A stretch of 64,000 nt of DNA from Pedobacter chinensis (GTDB lineage: Bacteria > Bacteroidota > Bacteroidia > Sphingobacteriales > Sphingobacteriaceae): positions 1,090,840 to 1,154,839 of the forward strand of contig NZ_QPKV01000003.1 of assembly GCF_003339865.1 (NCBI RefSeq). Reading direction: 5' to 3'. Each line of letters opens with the position of its first letter. Positions within the stretch are counted from its first letter, which is position 1. The notes beneath the pieces were generated by a model. The model was given only the letters and a program-made list of their open reading frames with translations. It was not told the DNA's origin and ran no database searches. Shown here one piece after another: positions 43,932-52,628 of the stretch. Both the position numbers and the translations under genes were made by a program.

Positions 43932-44564
43932 TTATATCTTCACATTCTGCATTCCATATTGTTTCAATACATCATCAGGAACGCCAGTCCATTGGTTTGG
44001 CGCATTACCTGCATAACCAATATCTTTCACACCAATTTCTGTAGTGTAAAAACCAGATGCAGTAAGATTTCTCATTCGATTGAAAAACGTTACGCCTACC
44101 CGAACTTCAGGTTTTGCTTTTTTCGGATAAGCAATTTCATCAACAATAGAAATCTGCTGATCGGGTGATGCATCTATAAATGATTTATTGAATTTGTTAA
44201 AGCAATAAACATCGAGCCATTTCAATCCTCCACGCATTGGGATTTTATGTTCAGGGATATCTTTCACTATAAATTCGATAAATTCTGGCACTTTTGCATC
44301 TGATGCACTTCCAGATACTTCATCCTTCGGAATGATAATATCTGCTAAAACGGTAATAGTAGCCATTTCATGTTTAGTGAAAAAGGTTTCTGCTTTCAGT
44401 TTTTTATCCCGATCAATTTCCCACTGTTCTCTTCCCGCTTCTTTAGCAGTTTCTTCAGGAGCTGCAACTTCAGTTTTTGTTTCAGGTTGCTTACAGGCTT
44501 CTAATAATACAGCTGTGCTGACAGCAGTTAAACCTAATGCTTTTATGGAATCACGTCTGTTCAT
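43932..44564 (-). CDS. gluconate 2-dehydrogenase subunit 3-like lipoprotein
   Basis: 210 residues. The start MNRRDSIKALGLTAVSTAVL carries a twin-arginine pair and then a lipobox (LLEAC, Cys near 24), so the protein is probably Tat-exported and lipid-anchored. After a charged linker comes the subunit-3 domain (FFTKHEMATITVLADIIIPK, AKVPEFIEFIVKD, GLKWLDVYCFNKFNKSF), a helical small subunit that accompanies GMC dehydrogenases. It lies 10 bp downstream of the GMC gene on the same strand and is almost certainly its partner, helping its folding or export. Confidence 0.88.
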   Translation of the reverse strand: MNRRDSIKALGLTAVSTAVLLEACKQPETKTEVAAPEETAKEAGREQWEIDRDKKLKAETFFTKHEMATITVLADIIIPKDEVSGSASDAKVPEFIEFIVKDIPEHKIPMRGGLKWLDVYCFNKFNKSFIDASPDQQISIVDEIAYPKKAKPEVRVGVTFFNRMRNLTASGFYTTEIGVKDIGYAGNAPNQWTGVPDDVLKQYGMQNVKI

Positions 44565-44574
44565 GTTGTAATTC

Positions 44575-46311
44575 TTAAATGTTTTGTTTTTTCTTTTGAG
44601 CTAAAATATATTCTGCGGTTCTCATAGAGAGTGCTAAAATTGTCCAGGTAGCATTTTTATCGCCTTGCTGTACAAAAGGACCAGCATCAACTACAAATAA
44701 ATTTTTGCAATCGTGCGCCTGGCAATATTTGTTCAAAGCAGATTTTTTTGGATCATTGCCCATGCGGATAGTACCAACTTCATGAATGATTTTTCCTGGC
44801 GGAAGTAAGCCGTAATTGGTTTCAGGGCCTTGAATTTCTGAAGTAACCACACCACCCATTTCTTTCATCATGTGGAGAAATGTATCCTGCATGTGTTTTG
44901 CCTGCAAAATCTCTTCTTTGGCCCATTTGTAGTGAAATCTCAAAACGGGAATACCAAACTTGTCAACGGCATTCGGATCAATTTCACAATAATTATCCTC
45001 TCTGGCAATCGCCGTCCCTCTTCCTGCCATTCCTATTGTTGTTCCATAAAAACGACGATAATCATCTTTTAATGATTTTCCGTAACCTCCTGCATCTTTC
45101 ATTTTGCCATCTCTGCCCGGAACCATTCCGTTCATTTGCTCAACGCCTCCACCAAAGCCATAAGCAGGCATTCCCATTCCGCCCCAATATTCGATGTGGT
45201 AGCCACGGGGGAAATTCAGTTTTTTATTATCAAGCCACCATGGAGAATAAATATGAACACTTCCTAAACCATCTTCATTGTAACGTTTTCTGTCCATTAA
45301 TTGTGGAAGAAATCCGGAAACACTTACACCTGTAGAATCGTGAAGGTATTTGCCCACCACTCCGCTACTGTTCGCTAAACCATTGGGATGAGATGATGAT
45401 TTTGAATTTAGCAGAATACGGGCTGATTCGCAGGCGCTTGCACCAAGAATAACCATTTTGCCATTTACCTGGTATTCCTGCAAATCCTTTCGGTTTACAT
45501 AAGAAACTCCTCTTGCTGAGCCATCTTTATCAGTAATTACCTCACGAACCATTGCTTCGGTAATTACCGTTAAGTTTCCTGTTTTTACCGCTGGAATTAC
45601 CAAACATGATGATGAGGAGAAATCGCCATAAACTTTACAGCTTCTGCCACATTGCCCACAATAAAAACACGGTGCCCGATCACTATTATTTGGCAAAGGT
45701 TCAGTTAATACAGAGCCACGACCCGTTATTACCTTTACGCCAGCTTTATCTGCACCTTTTTTAATAAATAGTTCTGTTAATCTTGGCTTGGGTGGTTTCA
45801 TGAAAATTCCATCAGGTTCATTTGGTAAACCTTCTTTGGTTCCGTAAATTCCAATTAAGCGATCAACTTTATCATAAAAGGGTTTCACATCATCGTAAGT
45901 AATCGGCCAATCATCTGTTAAACCATCTTTAGCCTGAAAATCCAATGGTCCCATTCTTAAAGATATTCTTCCCCAGTGATTGGTACGGCCGCCAAGCATT
46001 CGCGATCTGAACCACTCAAATTCAGTTTTATTTTTGGTTGTATAAGGTTCGCCCTCTAATTCCCAGCCACCATAAGATGCATCAAAGTCGCCAAAAGGAC
46101 GAACGGTACTTGCACCACGGCGGGGCGATTCCCATGGCCATTTTAACTGATGGGCATCTATTCTGGGGTCAAAATACTGACCGGCCTCGAGCATTAATAC
46201 TTTTTGACCAGCATTGGCCAGCACGTATGCAGCCATTCCTCCACCTGCACCAGATCCTACTATAATGGCATCGTAAACGGTAGGCGATTTTTTTATTTGA
46301 AAGTCACTCAT
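44575..46311 (-). CDS. GMC family FAD oxidoreductase (sugar dehydrogenase large subunit)
   Basis: 578 residues from ATG 46311; a TTG two codons upstream is less likely. FAD-binding motif YDAIIVGSGAGGGMAAYVLA (residues 13-32); a cluster CFYCGQCGRSC near 214-224, a spacing like the Fe-S-binding loop of FAD-dependent glucose/sorbitol dehydrogenases; and the C-terminal GMC motifs (HEVGTIRMGNDPKKSALNKY, then the FVVDAGPF and NATWTILALSMRTAEYI segment). With the subunit-3 partner this looks like a periplasmic sugar or glycoside dehydrogenase feeding electrons to the respiratory chain. Glucoside 3-dehydrogenases have this two-gene make-up, but that substrate is inference. Confidence 0.88.
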   Translation of the reverse strand: MSDFQIKKSPTVYDAIIVGSGAGGGMAAYVLANAGQKVLMLEAGQYFDPRIDAHQLKWPWESPRRGASTVRPFGDFDASYGGWELEGEPYTTKNKTEFEWFRSRMLGGRTNHWGRISLRMGPLDFQAKDGLTDDWPITYDDVKPFYDKVDRLIGIYGTKEGLPNEPDGIFMKPPKPRLTELFIKKGADKAGVKVITGRGSVLTEPLPNNSDRAPCFYCGQCGRSCKVYGDFSSSSCLVIPAVKTGNLTVITEAMVREVITDKDGSARGVSYVNRKDLQEYQVNGKMVILGASACESARILLNSKSSSHPNGLANSSGVVGKYLHDSTGVSVSGFLPQLMDRKRYNEDGLGSVHIYSPWWLDNKKLNFPRGYHIEYWGGMGMPAYGFGGGVEQMNGMVPGRDGKMKDAGGYGKSLKDDYRRFYGTTIGMAGRGTAIAREDNYCEIDPNAVDKFGIPVLRFHYKWAKEEILQAKHMQDTFLHMMKEMGGVVTSEIQGPETNYGLLPPGKIIHEVGTIRMGNDPKKSALNKYCQAHDCKNLFVVDAGPFVQQGDKNATWTILALSMRTAEYILAQKKKQNI

Positions 46312-46556
46312 GAACAATGGTTAGAAATAAAATGATTTCCTAATCTAAAACTAAATTCTTTTAAATAAAAGTGATTATTTATTTTGGAATGATTACAGAT
46401 TAATGTTGAATTAGAATACAACTAAATCGTATTACTTAAATCGCCCAGTTCAGTATTAATAGTGGTTTTACGATAAAAGATAAAAACGAGCCGGTCCACA
46501 AAGTCGCTCATTTGTTACATTCATAAATAGGTAGATGGTGTCTGATTAAACTTGAT

Positions 46557-46564
46557 TATCTTTG
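46557..46564 (+). promoter_or_regulatory. -7 element of the methyltransferase gene
   Basis: TATCTTTG fits TAnnTTTG, 15 bp before the ATG at 46580. No convincing TTTG is found upstream. Confidence 0.45.
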
Positions 46565-46579
46565 TGCTTTGGAAAAAAT

Positions 46580-47785
46580 ATGCTGCAGTCTCAATCATTA
46601 GAATTGTTTATTTCAAGTCTGAAAAATAGTTTAGATTCATCGGTTTTCGTTAAAATTTCTTTGGGGAACTATAAAGGAAAGGAAGAGGGTTTAAAGCAAA
46701 TTATTGTTCGTAAGATAATCATTAAGCGTGAACATAAATTTGCCTTTACTTTTCGTTATAAAACCCGCGATGTGATTAAAAACTACTCCAGTGCTGAAGC
46801 AATAGCCTTAATTGAAGATTATTTAAATACTGGTTTTAAAATTGGTACGCTATTTACCACCGAGAAAGATTTAATTCTGGAAGAATTGAATAGTGGTAAG
46901 GTTGTTTTAAGAGAATTGAAAGCTTCAACTAAAGAGGCTCCGTCTGCTCATCACGATAGAGAAAAAAGCAGGTTGATTCAAACGAATTCAAAATCTTATT
47001 TAACCGAGCTTAAAATCACAGATGCTGATGGGAAAGTTTTTAAAAATGCACAAGATAAGTTTCGTCAGATTAATCATTACATCGAAATTTTAAGTTCCTT
47101 AATTAAGGAATTGCCTGAAGGAACAATTAAAAAAGTTGCCGATATGGGTTCAGGCAAAGGCTATTTAACTTTTGCCCTGTATGATTATTTGCATTCGGTT
47201 TTAAAATCGGATGCTGAAGTTGTTGGTGTAGAATACCGCCAGGATATGGTTGACCTGTGTAATGGTGTTGCCAAAGAATCTGACTTCGATAAATTAAATT
47301 TTGTTCAGGGAACCATTGAAGATTACAAGGCCGATGACGTGAATTTATTAATTGCACTTCATGCCTGTGATACAGCAACTGACGATGCGATTTTTAAAGG
47401 AATTAAAGCTAATGCCGAATTGATTGTTGTTGCTCCTTGTTGCCACAAACAAATTCGTAGAGAAATTGAGAAAAACAAAGTAAAGAACGATGTTTCGTTT
47501 TTAACCAAATATGGTATCTTTTTAGAACGTCAGGCAGAAATGGTTACCGATGGTATTCGTGCTTTGATTTTAGAGTATTTTGGTTATAAAACTAAAGTAT
47601 TCGAATTTATTTCTGACGCGCATACGCCAAAGAATGTACTTGTAGTAGGAGTGAAGAAAAGTCCGAAGTCTTTAGTCGGAAGTCCGAAGAACGAAGAGCA
47701 AAAGAGAATTTTAGAGAAGATTAAAGCGAGTAAAGAATATTTCGGAATTGGCTACCATCATTTAGAGAAATTGTTGGAATTGTAA
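46580..47785 (+). CDS. class I SAM-dependent methyltransferase
   Basis: 401 residues from ATG 46580; the TTG at 46562 overlaps the promoter. The N-terminal ~120 residues are a separate alpha/beta domain (VRKIIIKREHKFAFTFRYKT). The Rossmann methyltransferase domain starts near 185 with motif I VADMGSGKGYLTFALYDYLH, then VVGVEYRQDMVDLC and LLIALHACDTATDDAIFKGI, and has a Cys-Cys-His stretch VVAPCCHKQI. This matches the Methyltransf_32/GSTCD-like group; the substrate is unknown, possibly RNA or small molecule. Residues about 360-371 (KSPKSLVGSPKNEE region) are encoded by AGTCNNN heptamers, an in-frame repeat insertion near the C-terminus. Confidence 0.82.
   Translation: MLQSQSLELFISSLKNSLDSSVFVKISLGNYKGKEEGLKQIIVRKIIIKREHKFAFTFRYKTRDVIKNYSSAEAIALIEDYLNTGFKIGTLFTTEKDLILEELNSGKVVLRELKASTKEAPSAHHDREKSRLIQTNSKSYLTELKITDADGKVFKNAQDKFRQINHYIEILSSLIKELPEGTIKKVADMGSGKGYLTFALYDYLHSVLKSDAEVVGVEYRQDMVDLCNGVAKESDFDKLNFVQGTIEDYKADDVNLLIALHACDTATDDAIFKGIKANAELIVVAPCCHKQIRREIEKNKVKNDVSFLTKYGIFLERQAEMVTDGIRALILEYFGYKTKVFEFISDAHTPKNVLVVGVKKSPKSLVGSPKNEEQKRILEKIKASKEYFGIGYHHLEKLLEL
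47660..47694 (+). repeat. in-frame tandem heptamers inside the methyltransferase gene
   Basis: AGTCCGA, AGTCTTT, AGTCGGA, AGTCCGA and the diverged AGAACGA run in register within the coding sequence. They are the same family as the arrays after ahcY, rpoA and dnaK. Confidence 0.6.
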
Positions 47786-47803
47786 GATTTTCAAAACCTT
47801 TTG

Positions 47804-48246
47804 GTTTTTAGAATGAATGCGCTGTGGGTTTGTGGTCGTCATGCTGAATTTAGTTCAGCATCTTTCCTGCTAAGCCGCCTTGCAATAAAGACTCTGAAAT
47901 AAATTCAAGGTGACGGCAGTGTTAAACATAAATCCAAAGCAACACTGGTTTTTTCTTCGTCTTTAGAAGCGTGTCGATTTTTCGCATTGTTTCGTCAGAT
48001 AAACTTTTAGTTTTTAGAATGAATGTGCTGTGGGTTTATTGTCGTCATGCTGAATTTAGTTCAGCATCTTTCCTGCTAAGCCGCCTTGCAATGAAGACCC
48101 TGAAATGAATTCAGGGTGACGGCAGTGTTAAACATAAATCCAAAGCAAAAGAGGCTTTTTCTTCGTCTTTAGAAGCGTGTCGATTTTTCGCATTGTTTCG
48201 TCAGATAAACTTTTAGTTTTAGAATGAATGTGCTGTGGGTTTGTGG
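47804..48246. repeat. ~206-bp tandem duplication containing palindromic repeat
   Basis: A unit starting TTTTAGAATGAATG is present twice in full (anchor GAATGAATG at 47811 and 48017, 206 bp apart) and a third time in part (anchor at 48222). Each full unit holds GTCATGCTGAA...TTCAGCATC and, in the second, CCCTGAA...TTCAGGGTGACG, both inverted repeats. Copies differ at only a few positions. No coding frame runs through the array; it fills the gap 47786-48252. Confidence 0.85.
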
Positions 48247-48252
48247 TCAAGC

Positions 48253-48612
48253 CTACAGGTGCAATAAAATCAATGCAACTAATGCAGGGATTGATTGTAC
48301 ATAAAGAATTTTCTTACTGGCGGTTGCTGCTCCGTAAATACCAGCTATAAGCACACAGGTTAAAAAGAATATGGATACATGAAATTTCCAGTGATGATCG
48401 TTTATGCATAATGACCAGATCAAACCCGCCGCCAAAAAGCCATTATACAATCCCTGGTTTGCTGCCAAAGTTTTTGTTGGCGGGAATAATTCTTTTGGTA
48501 TGGTTTTGAAAACTTTTGGCGCTCTGGTTGTCCAGGCGAACATTTCCAGCCAAAGGATATAGATGTGAATGATGGCGATTAAGCCGATTACGATTTGTGC
48601 TGCTGTTTGCAT
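48253..48612 (-). CDS. DUF1304 membrane protein
   Basis: 119 residues with four hydrophobic helices (about 5-22, 56-70, 76-93 and 99-118). The first helix with its following loop (IHIYILWLEMFAWTTRAPKV, then NQGLYNGFLAAGLIWSL) carries the DUF1304 signature of conserved polar residues. It should sit in the inner membrane; its function is unknown. The tandem repeat array ends 6 bp beyond its stop codon, so the duplication abuts the gene without entering it. Confidence 0.85.
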   Translation of the reverse strand: MQTAAQIVIGLIAIIHIYILWLEMFAWTTRAPKVFKTIPKELFPPTKTLAANQGLYNGFLAAGLIWSLCINDHHWKFHVSIFFLTCVLIAGIYGAATASKKILYVQSIPALVALILLHL

Positions 48613-49290
48613 TTTGAATTTGGTTTAACGATTGAATATACAATAAATTTGGTTTATTTATTGCCCTTGATTTCAACCAACGGATTTTATTATGTCTTGG
48701 CCAAACAGGCTTTTTTCTTTTTCTTGATAAAAAGAAACAAAAACCGAGCATTTCTGCGAGCTCATGAATGCAGTTAAAAACAAATAGACACTGATGAATA
48801 ATCAAGGCTTGCGAAGTTTTGTTGTAAATCCTCAATAAATTTTTTGGCGTAATCCTAAGCCGTTTAACCAAACATTTTAACACAAACTTTCCTATCAGTA
48901 ATACCAAACTCCCCTCCTTATTTTCAAGAAGGGGTTGGGTGGGTGGTTTATTTCCCAAAAGCATCAAAGTTGGTTCATTAAACCCGATGGGAGCGGGCAC
49001 GTAGCATCAGCCCTTGTGGCTGATCGCGAAGTAAAGCGTACAGCGGGGCAGGTGTTTCCGAAGAAATACTGACATTCGTTTTCAAATCATTTTAAAAAAA
49101 TTAACCTTCGCTTTAGTCTTCCAGCTTTAACATTTTAGCCCAATTCTGTCATGCTGTCAGTAAACCGTTACCTCATTTTTTACATTTTATCAGTCTTTTA
49201 CCAATATTATCTGCCAAAAACCAATTGGCACAAGCATTGTTTAATAGGAGTAGAAATTATAATACTTTAAAAAGAGAAATTAAAAATACA
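48613..49290. other. 680-bp intergenic region upstream of dnaK
   Basis: Contains a CTTTTT-CTTGAT-AAAAAG palindrome near 48717-48738 within a T/A-rich block (a type of sequence common in Pedobacter-like genomes). A GC-rich patch lies near 48985-49050. The last ~100 bp (CCAATTGGCAC... near 49219) form the dnaK leader. The minus-strand frame at 48443-49000 overlaps DUF1304 and has no protein-like composition. No RNA gene recognised. Confidence 0.4.
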
Positions 49291-51195
49291 ATGGGAAAAA
49301 TTATTGGAATAGACTTAGGAACAACAAACTCTTGCGTGAGCGTAATGGAGGGCAATGAGCCTGTAGTTATTGCGAACAGTGAGGGTAAACGTACTACACC
49401 GTCTATTGTTGCTTTTGCAGAAAACGGTGAGCGTAAAGTTGGCGAGCCTGCTAAACGTCAGGCTATAACCAACCCAACAAAAACAATATATTCAATTAAA
49501 CGCTTTATGGGCAGCAGCTACGACGAAAGTGCGAAAGAAGCTGCTCGTGTACCTTATAAAGTGGTTAAAGGTGATAACAACACACCACGTGTAGAAATCG
49601 ACGACAGAAAATATACTCCACAAGAGATTTCTGCGATGATTTTACAGAAAATGAAAAAAACTGCTGAAGATTTCTTAGGCCAGGAAGTTACTGAAGCGGT
49701 TATTACAGTACCAGCTTATTTTAATGATGCACAACGTCAGGCTACTAAAGAGGCAGGCGAAATCGCAGGTTTAACTGTAAAACGTATCATTAACGAACCA
49801 ACTGCAGCTGCTTTAGCTTATGGTTTAGATAAAGCGCACAAAGACATGAAAATTGTTGTGTTTGACTGCGGTGGTGGTACTCATGATGTTTCTGTTCTGG
49901 AATTGGGTGATGGTGTTTTCGAAGTAAAATCTACTGATGGTGATACACACTTAGGTGGTGATGACTTTGATCACGTGATTATTGATTGGTTAACTGATGA
50001 ATTTAAATCAGAAAACAGCATGGATCTTTCTAAAGATCCGATGGCTTTGCAACGTTTAAAAGAAGCTGCTGAAAAGGCTAAAATTGAGTTATCGAGCACT
50101 ACTTCAACTGAAATTAATTTACCATATATTACTGCTGATGCTAGTGGCCCTAAACACTTGGTACGTACATTAACCCGTGCTAAATTTGAGCAATTGGCTG
50201 ATAGCTTAATCAAACGTACTATCGATCCTTGTAAATCGGCGTTGAAAAATGCTGGTTTAAGCACAAGCGATATCGATGAAATCATTTTAGTTGGTGGTTC
50301 AACCCGTATTCCTGCTATTCAGGAAGCAGTTAAAGCTTTCTTTGGTAAAGAGCCAAGTAAAGGTGTTAACCCTGATGAGGTTGTTGCTATTGGTGCTGCT
50401 ATTCAAGGTGGTGTGTTAACTGGTGATGTGAAAGATGTATTGTTATTAGACGTTACGCCTTTATCATTAGGTATTGAAACTATGGGCGGTGTAATGACCA
50501 AATTAATTGAGTCTAACACAACTATTCCAACCAAAAAATCAGAAACTTTCTCCACTGCAGCTGATAACCAGCCTTCAGTAGAAATTCATATTTTACAAGG
50601 TGAGCGCCCAATGGCTGCTCAAAACCGTACAATTGGTCGTTTCATTTTAGATGGTATTCCACCAGCACCTCGTGGTGTGCCTCAGGTAGAAGTATCTTTT
50701 GATATTGATGCGAATGGTATTTTACACGTAAGTGCTAAAGATAAAGCTACTGGTAAAGAGCAAAAAATCCGTATTGAAGCATCTTCAGGTTTAACAGATG
50801 CAGAGATTCAGAAAATGAAACAAGAAGCTGAAGCTAACGCTGATGCTGATGCAAAAGCTAAAGAAGAAGCTGATAAAATTAACGGTGCTGATGCTTTAAT
50901 TTTCTCTACAGAGAAACAATTAAAAGAATTTGGCGATAAATTATCAGCTGATAAAAAAGCACCAATTGAAGCTGGTTTAGAGAAATTAAAAGCAGCACAC
51001 AGTGCCCGTAACTTCGCAGATATTGATGCCGCACAAGCTGAATTGCAAAATGCATGGAACGCAGCATCAGAGGAAATGTACAAAGCCGGAGAGCAACCTC
51101 AGGGTGGTGAACAACCACAAGCAGATGGTCAGCCTCAAGGCGGTGGCGATAACGTTACTGATGTTGATTTCGAAGAAGTGAAAGAAGAGAAATAA
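49291..51195 (+). CDS. dnaK: chaperone DnaK (Hsp70)
   Basis: 634 residues from ATG 49291; the frame from 49225 only adds a basic leader. The ATP-driven chaperone works with a J-protein and GrpE. The nucleotide-binding domain (1-~380) has [20 protein letters not shown], then [20 protein letters not shown], the phosphate-2 motif [17 protein letters not shown] and [16 protein letters not shown]. The linker region [14 protein letters not shown] leads to the substrate-binding domain and lid, then a Gln/Gly-rich tail ([15 protein letters not shown]) ending [11 protein letters not shown]. Neither dnaJ nor grpE is adjacent. Heptamer repeats begin at the stop codon. Confidence 0.97.
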   Translation: MGKIIGIDLGTTNSCVSVMEGNEPVVIANSEGKRTTPSIVAFAENGERKVGEPAKRQAITNPTKTIYSIKRFMGSSYDESAKEAARVPYKVVKGDNNTPRVEIDDRKYTPQEISAMILQKMKKTAEDFLGQEVTEAVITVPAYFNDAQRQATKEAGEIAGLTVKRIINEPTAAALAYGLDKAHKDMKIVVFDCGGGTHDVSVLELGDGVFEVKSTDGDTHLGGDDFDHVIIDWLTDEFKSENSMDLSKDPMALQRLKEAAEKAKIELSSTTSTEINLPYITADASGPKHLVRTLTRAKFEQLADSLIKRTIDPCKSALKNAGLSTSDIDEIILVGGSTRIPAIQEAVKAFFGKEPSKGVNPDEVVAIGAAIQGGVLTGDVKDVLLLDVTPLSLGIETMGGVMTKLIESNTTIPTKKSETFSTAADNQPSVEIHILQGERPMAAQNRTIGRFILDGIPPAPRGVPQVEVSFDIDANGILHVSAKDKATGKEQKIRIEASSGLTDAEIQKMKQEAEANADADAKAKEEADKINGADALIFSTEKQLKEFGDKLSADKKAPIEAGLEKLKAAHSARNFADIDAAQAELQNAWNAASEEMYKAGEQPQGGEQPQADGQPQGGGDNVTDVDFEEVKEEK

Positions 51196-51229
51196 GTCTG
51201 GAGTCTTCAGTCCTAAGTCGAGAGTCTTA
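51195..51229 (+). repeat. tandem heptamers (AGTCNNN) after dnaK
   Basis: AGTCTGG, AGTCTTC, AGTCCTA, AGTCGAG, AGTCTTA: five 7-mers in register. The first A is the last base of the dnaK stop codon. Confidence 0.65.
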
Positions 51230-51248
51230 GGCAAATAACAAATAATAT

Positions 51249-51285
51249 AAAAAGCGTTTCTGATTAATTTCAGGAACGCTTTTTG
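51249..51285 (+). terminator. intrinsic terminator of dnaK
   Basis: AAAAAGCGTTTCTGA and TCAGGAACGCTTTTT form a ~15-bp stem (one mismatch) with a 6-nt loop and T-rich tail. Confidence 0.85.
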
Positions 51286-51395
51286 TTTTTAATGGCATTT
51301 TTCTAAGTCGATCGTCATTGAAATGGCGGTTTTTATAAGTCCGCTGCCTGAAGCCAAAATGGCCATAAATTAGCGGCGAGTTACATAAACGCTCT

Positions 51396-51545
51396 TCATT
51401 ACGAGATGCGAAGCAATCTTAATGCTTTTAATTAATGTTATTTAATTAATCCCACCTATTTGTTGTAGGATTTTTTATGCTTAATCTATTTTTATTAATG
51501 GTATTCAAGCTTGCTTCGCATGTGCTTCTTACCTCGCAATAACTT
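51396..51545. repeat. dispersed imperfect palindromic repeat
   Basis: TTACGAG-ATGCGAAGCA on the left is inverted as TGCTTCGCAT...CTCGCAATAA on the right, with AATCTTAATGC next to the left arm, as in the copy at 40668-40766. It fills much of the gap between dnaK and the kinase gene, in which no other feature is seen. Confidence 0.5.
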
Positions 51546-51551
51546 TGGAAG

Positions 51552-52628
51552 TTAAACTAAATTTTCTTCAATAATATCTTGTAACTCTTTTTCATTTAAA
51601 GATAATTCGGAGAGTAATTTAAACTGATTTCTTGCCCGATCTAAATTTTTTGTCGGATAATTTATAGGGTAGTAAATGTTATCATTTAAAAAATCAGTTA
51701 AAAACCGCAAGGCTTGCATGTAGATAATATACTTACCCGAAAATAAAATCAATTCTTTTTCAGTTGCTGTTAAAATTCCCTTCATTTCCGAAAGGTACCC
51801 TTTAATCATGGCCTCAAAATATGGTAATCTGATCTTAATTTTGGTTAAATCAGTTTCATTTTCAGAAAAAGCACAAAGATAAGTACGCATCATGTCACCC
51901 AAATCTGAGATGAATTTTCCAGGCATAATGGTATCTAAATCAATTACACAAACACCTTCAAAAGTTTCTGCATTTAATAGTACGTTGCTGATTTTAGTAT
52001 CGTGGTGCATTACGCGATCCGGAAAATCAGTTCTATGGGTATATGAATTGTAGTAATCTAAAATGTAACGATGATCCAACGCATGATCGATTTCTAGCTT
52101 CGCTAATCCTTTTAGTTGTTTTGTTGTTTGGTTTAAGGCGAGTGTAAATTGCTCAAAACGTAATCCTAAATCGTGGAAACCTGGAATGGTTGGCTCCAGT
52201 GTATTGGCGTTAAAATTATTTAATAACCTGCTTAATTTACCGAATTCTTTCGCAGCTTCATAAGCTTGCTTAGGTTCACTTAAAACATCAAGAGATACTG
52301 TTTTTGAAACAAACGGCAGCATTCGCCAATATTCATGATTTACATAGGCCATTTCTTCTCCATCAACAGTTGTAATTGGTTTTATGAAAAGATAATCAGG
52401 ATAGTTTTTGGCCAGATAATCAGATACAGCCTTTAAGTTTTTTGCAATCGCTTGTGGATCTTGAAAAACAGCAGTATTGATATTTTGCAGGATAAATTTT
52501 TTATCCTGCAACAAAGGTGAAAGCAAATATGTCCGGTTAATTAACCCTGAACCTATTTGTACAATATTTACATTTTCTTTAGTGTATCCGTACGCCTTTA
52601 AAACTTCGGAATCTAAATTCAGCTCCAT
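51552..52628 (-). CDS. APH-family sugar kinase-like phosphotransferase
   Basis: 358 residues with the aminoglycoside-phosphotransferase/choline-kinase fold: nucleotide-binding N-lobe (VNIVQIGSGLINRTYLL, KKFILQNIN), catalytic loop MHHDTKISNVLL with the base Asp, and the metal-binding VIDLDTIMPG. The order is that of the NahK group (N-acetylhexosamine 1-kinase) and related sugar kinases. It overlaps the nucleotidyltransferase gene by 10 bp, so the pair probably phosphorylates a sugar at C1 and then makes the nucleotide sugar. The exact sugar is not shown by the sequence. Confidence 0.8.
   Translation of the reverse strand: MELNLDSEVLKAYGYTKENVNIVQIGSGLINRTYLLSPLLQDKKFILQNINTAVFQDPQAIAKNLKAVSDYLAKNYPDYLFIKPITTVDGEEMAYVNHEYWRMLPFVSKTVSLDVLSEPKQAYEAAKEFGKLSRLLNNFNANTLEPTIPGFHDLGLRFEQFTLALNQTTKQLKGLAKLEIDHALDHRYILDYYNSYTHRTDFPDRVMHHDTKISNVLLNAETFEGVCVIDLDTIMPGKFISDLGDMMRTYLCAFSENETDLTKIKIRLPYFEAMIKGYLSEMKGILTATEKELILFSGKYIIYMQALRFLTDFLNDNIYYPINYPTKNLDRARNQFKLLSELSLNEKELQDIIEENLV

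Noticed and set aside
48443..49000. 185-codon minus-strand frame between DUF1304 and dnaK
   Set aside because: Overlaps DUF1304 in another frame and has a composition (Asn, Lys, Arg, Pro) typical of chance frames in AT-rich DNA.
49219..49237. Sigma-54-like TGGCAC-N5-TTG sequence before dnaK
   Set aside because: The -12 element reads TTGT instead of TTGC and there is no activator-binding region; more likely chance.
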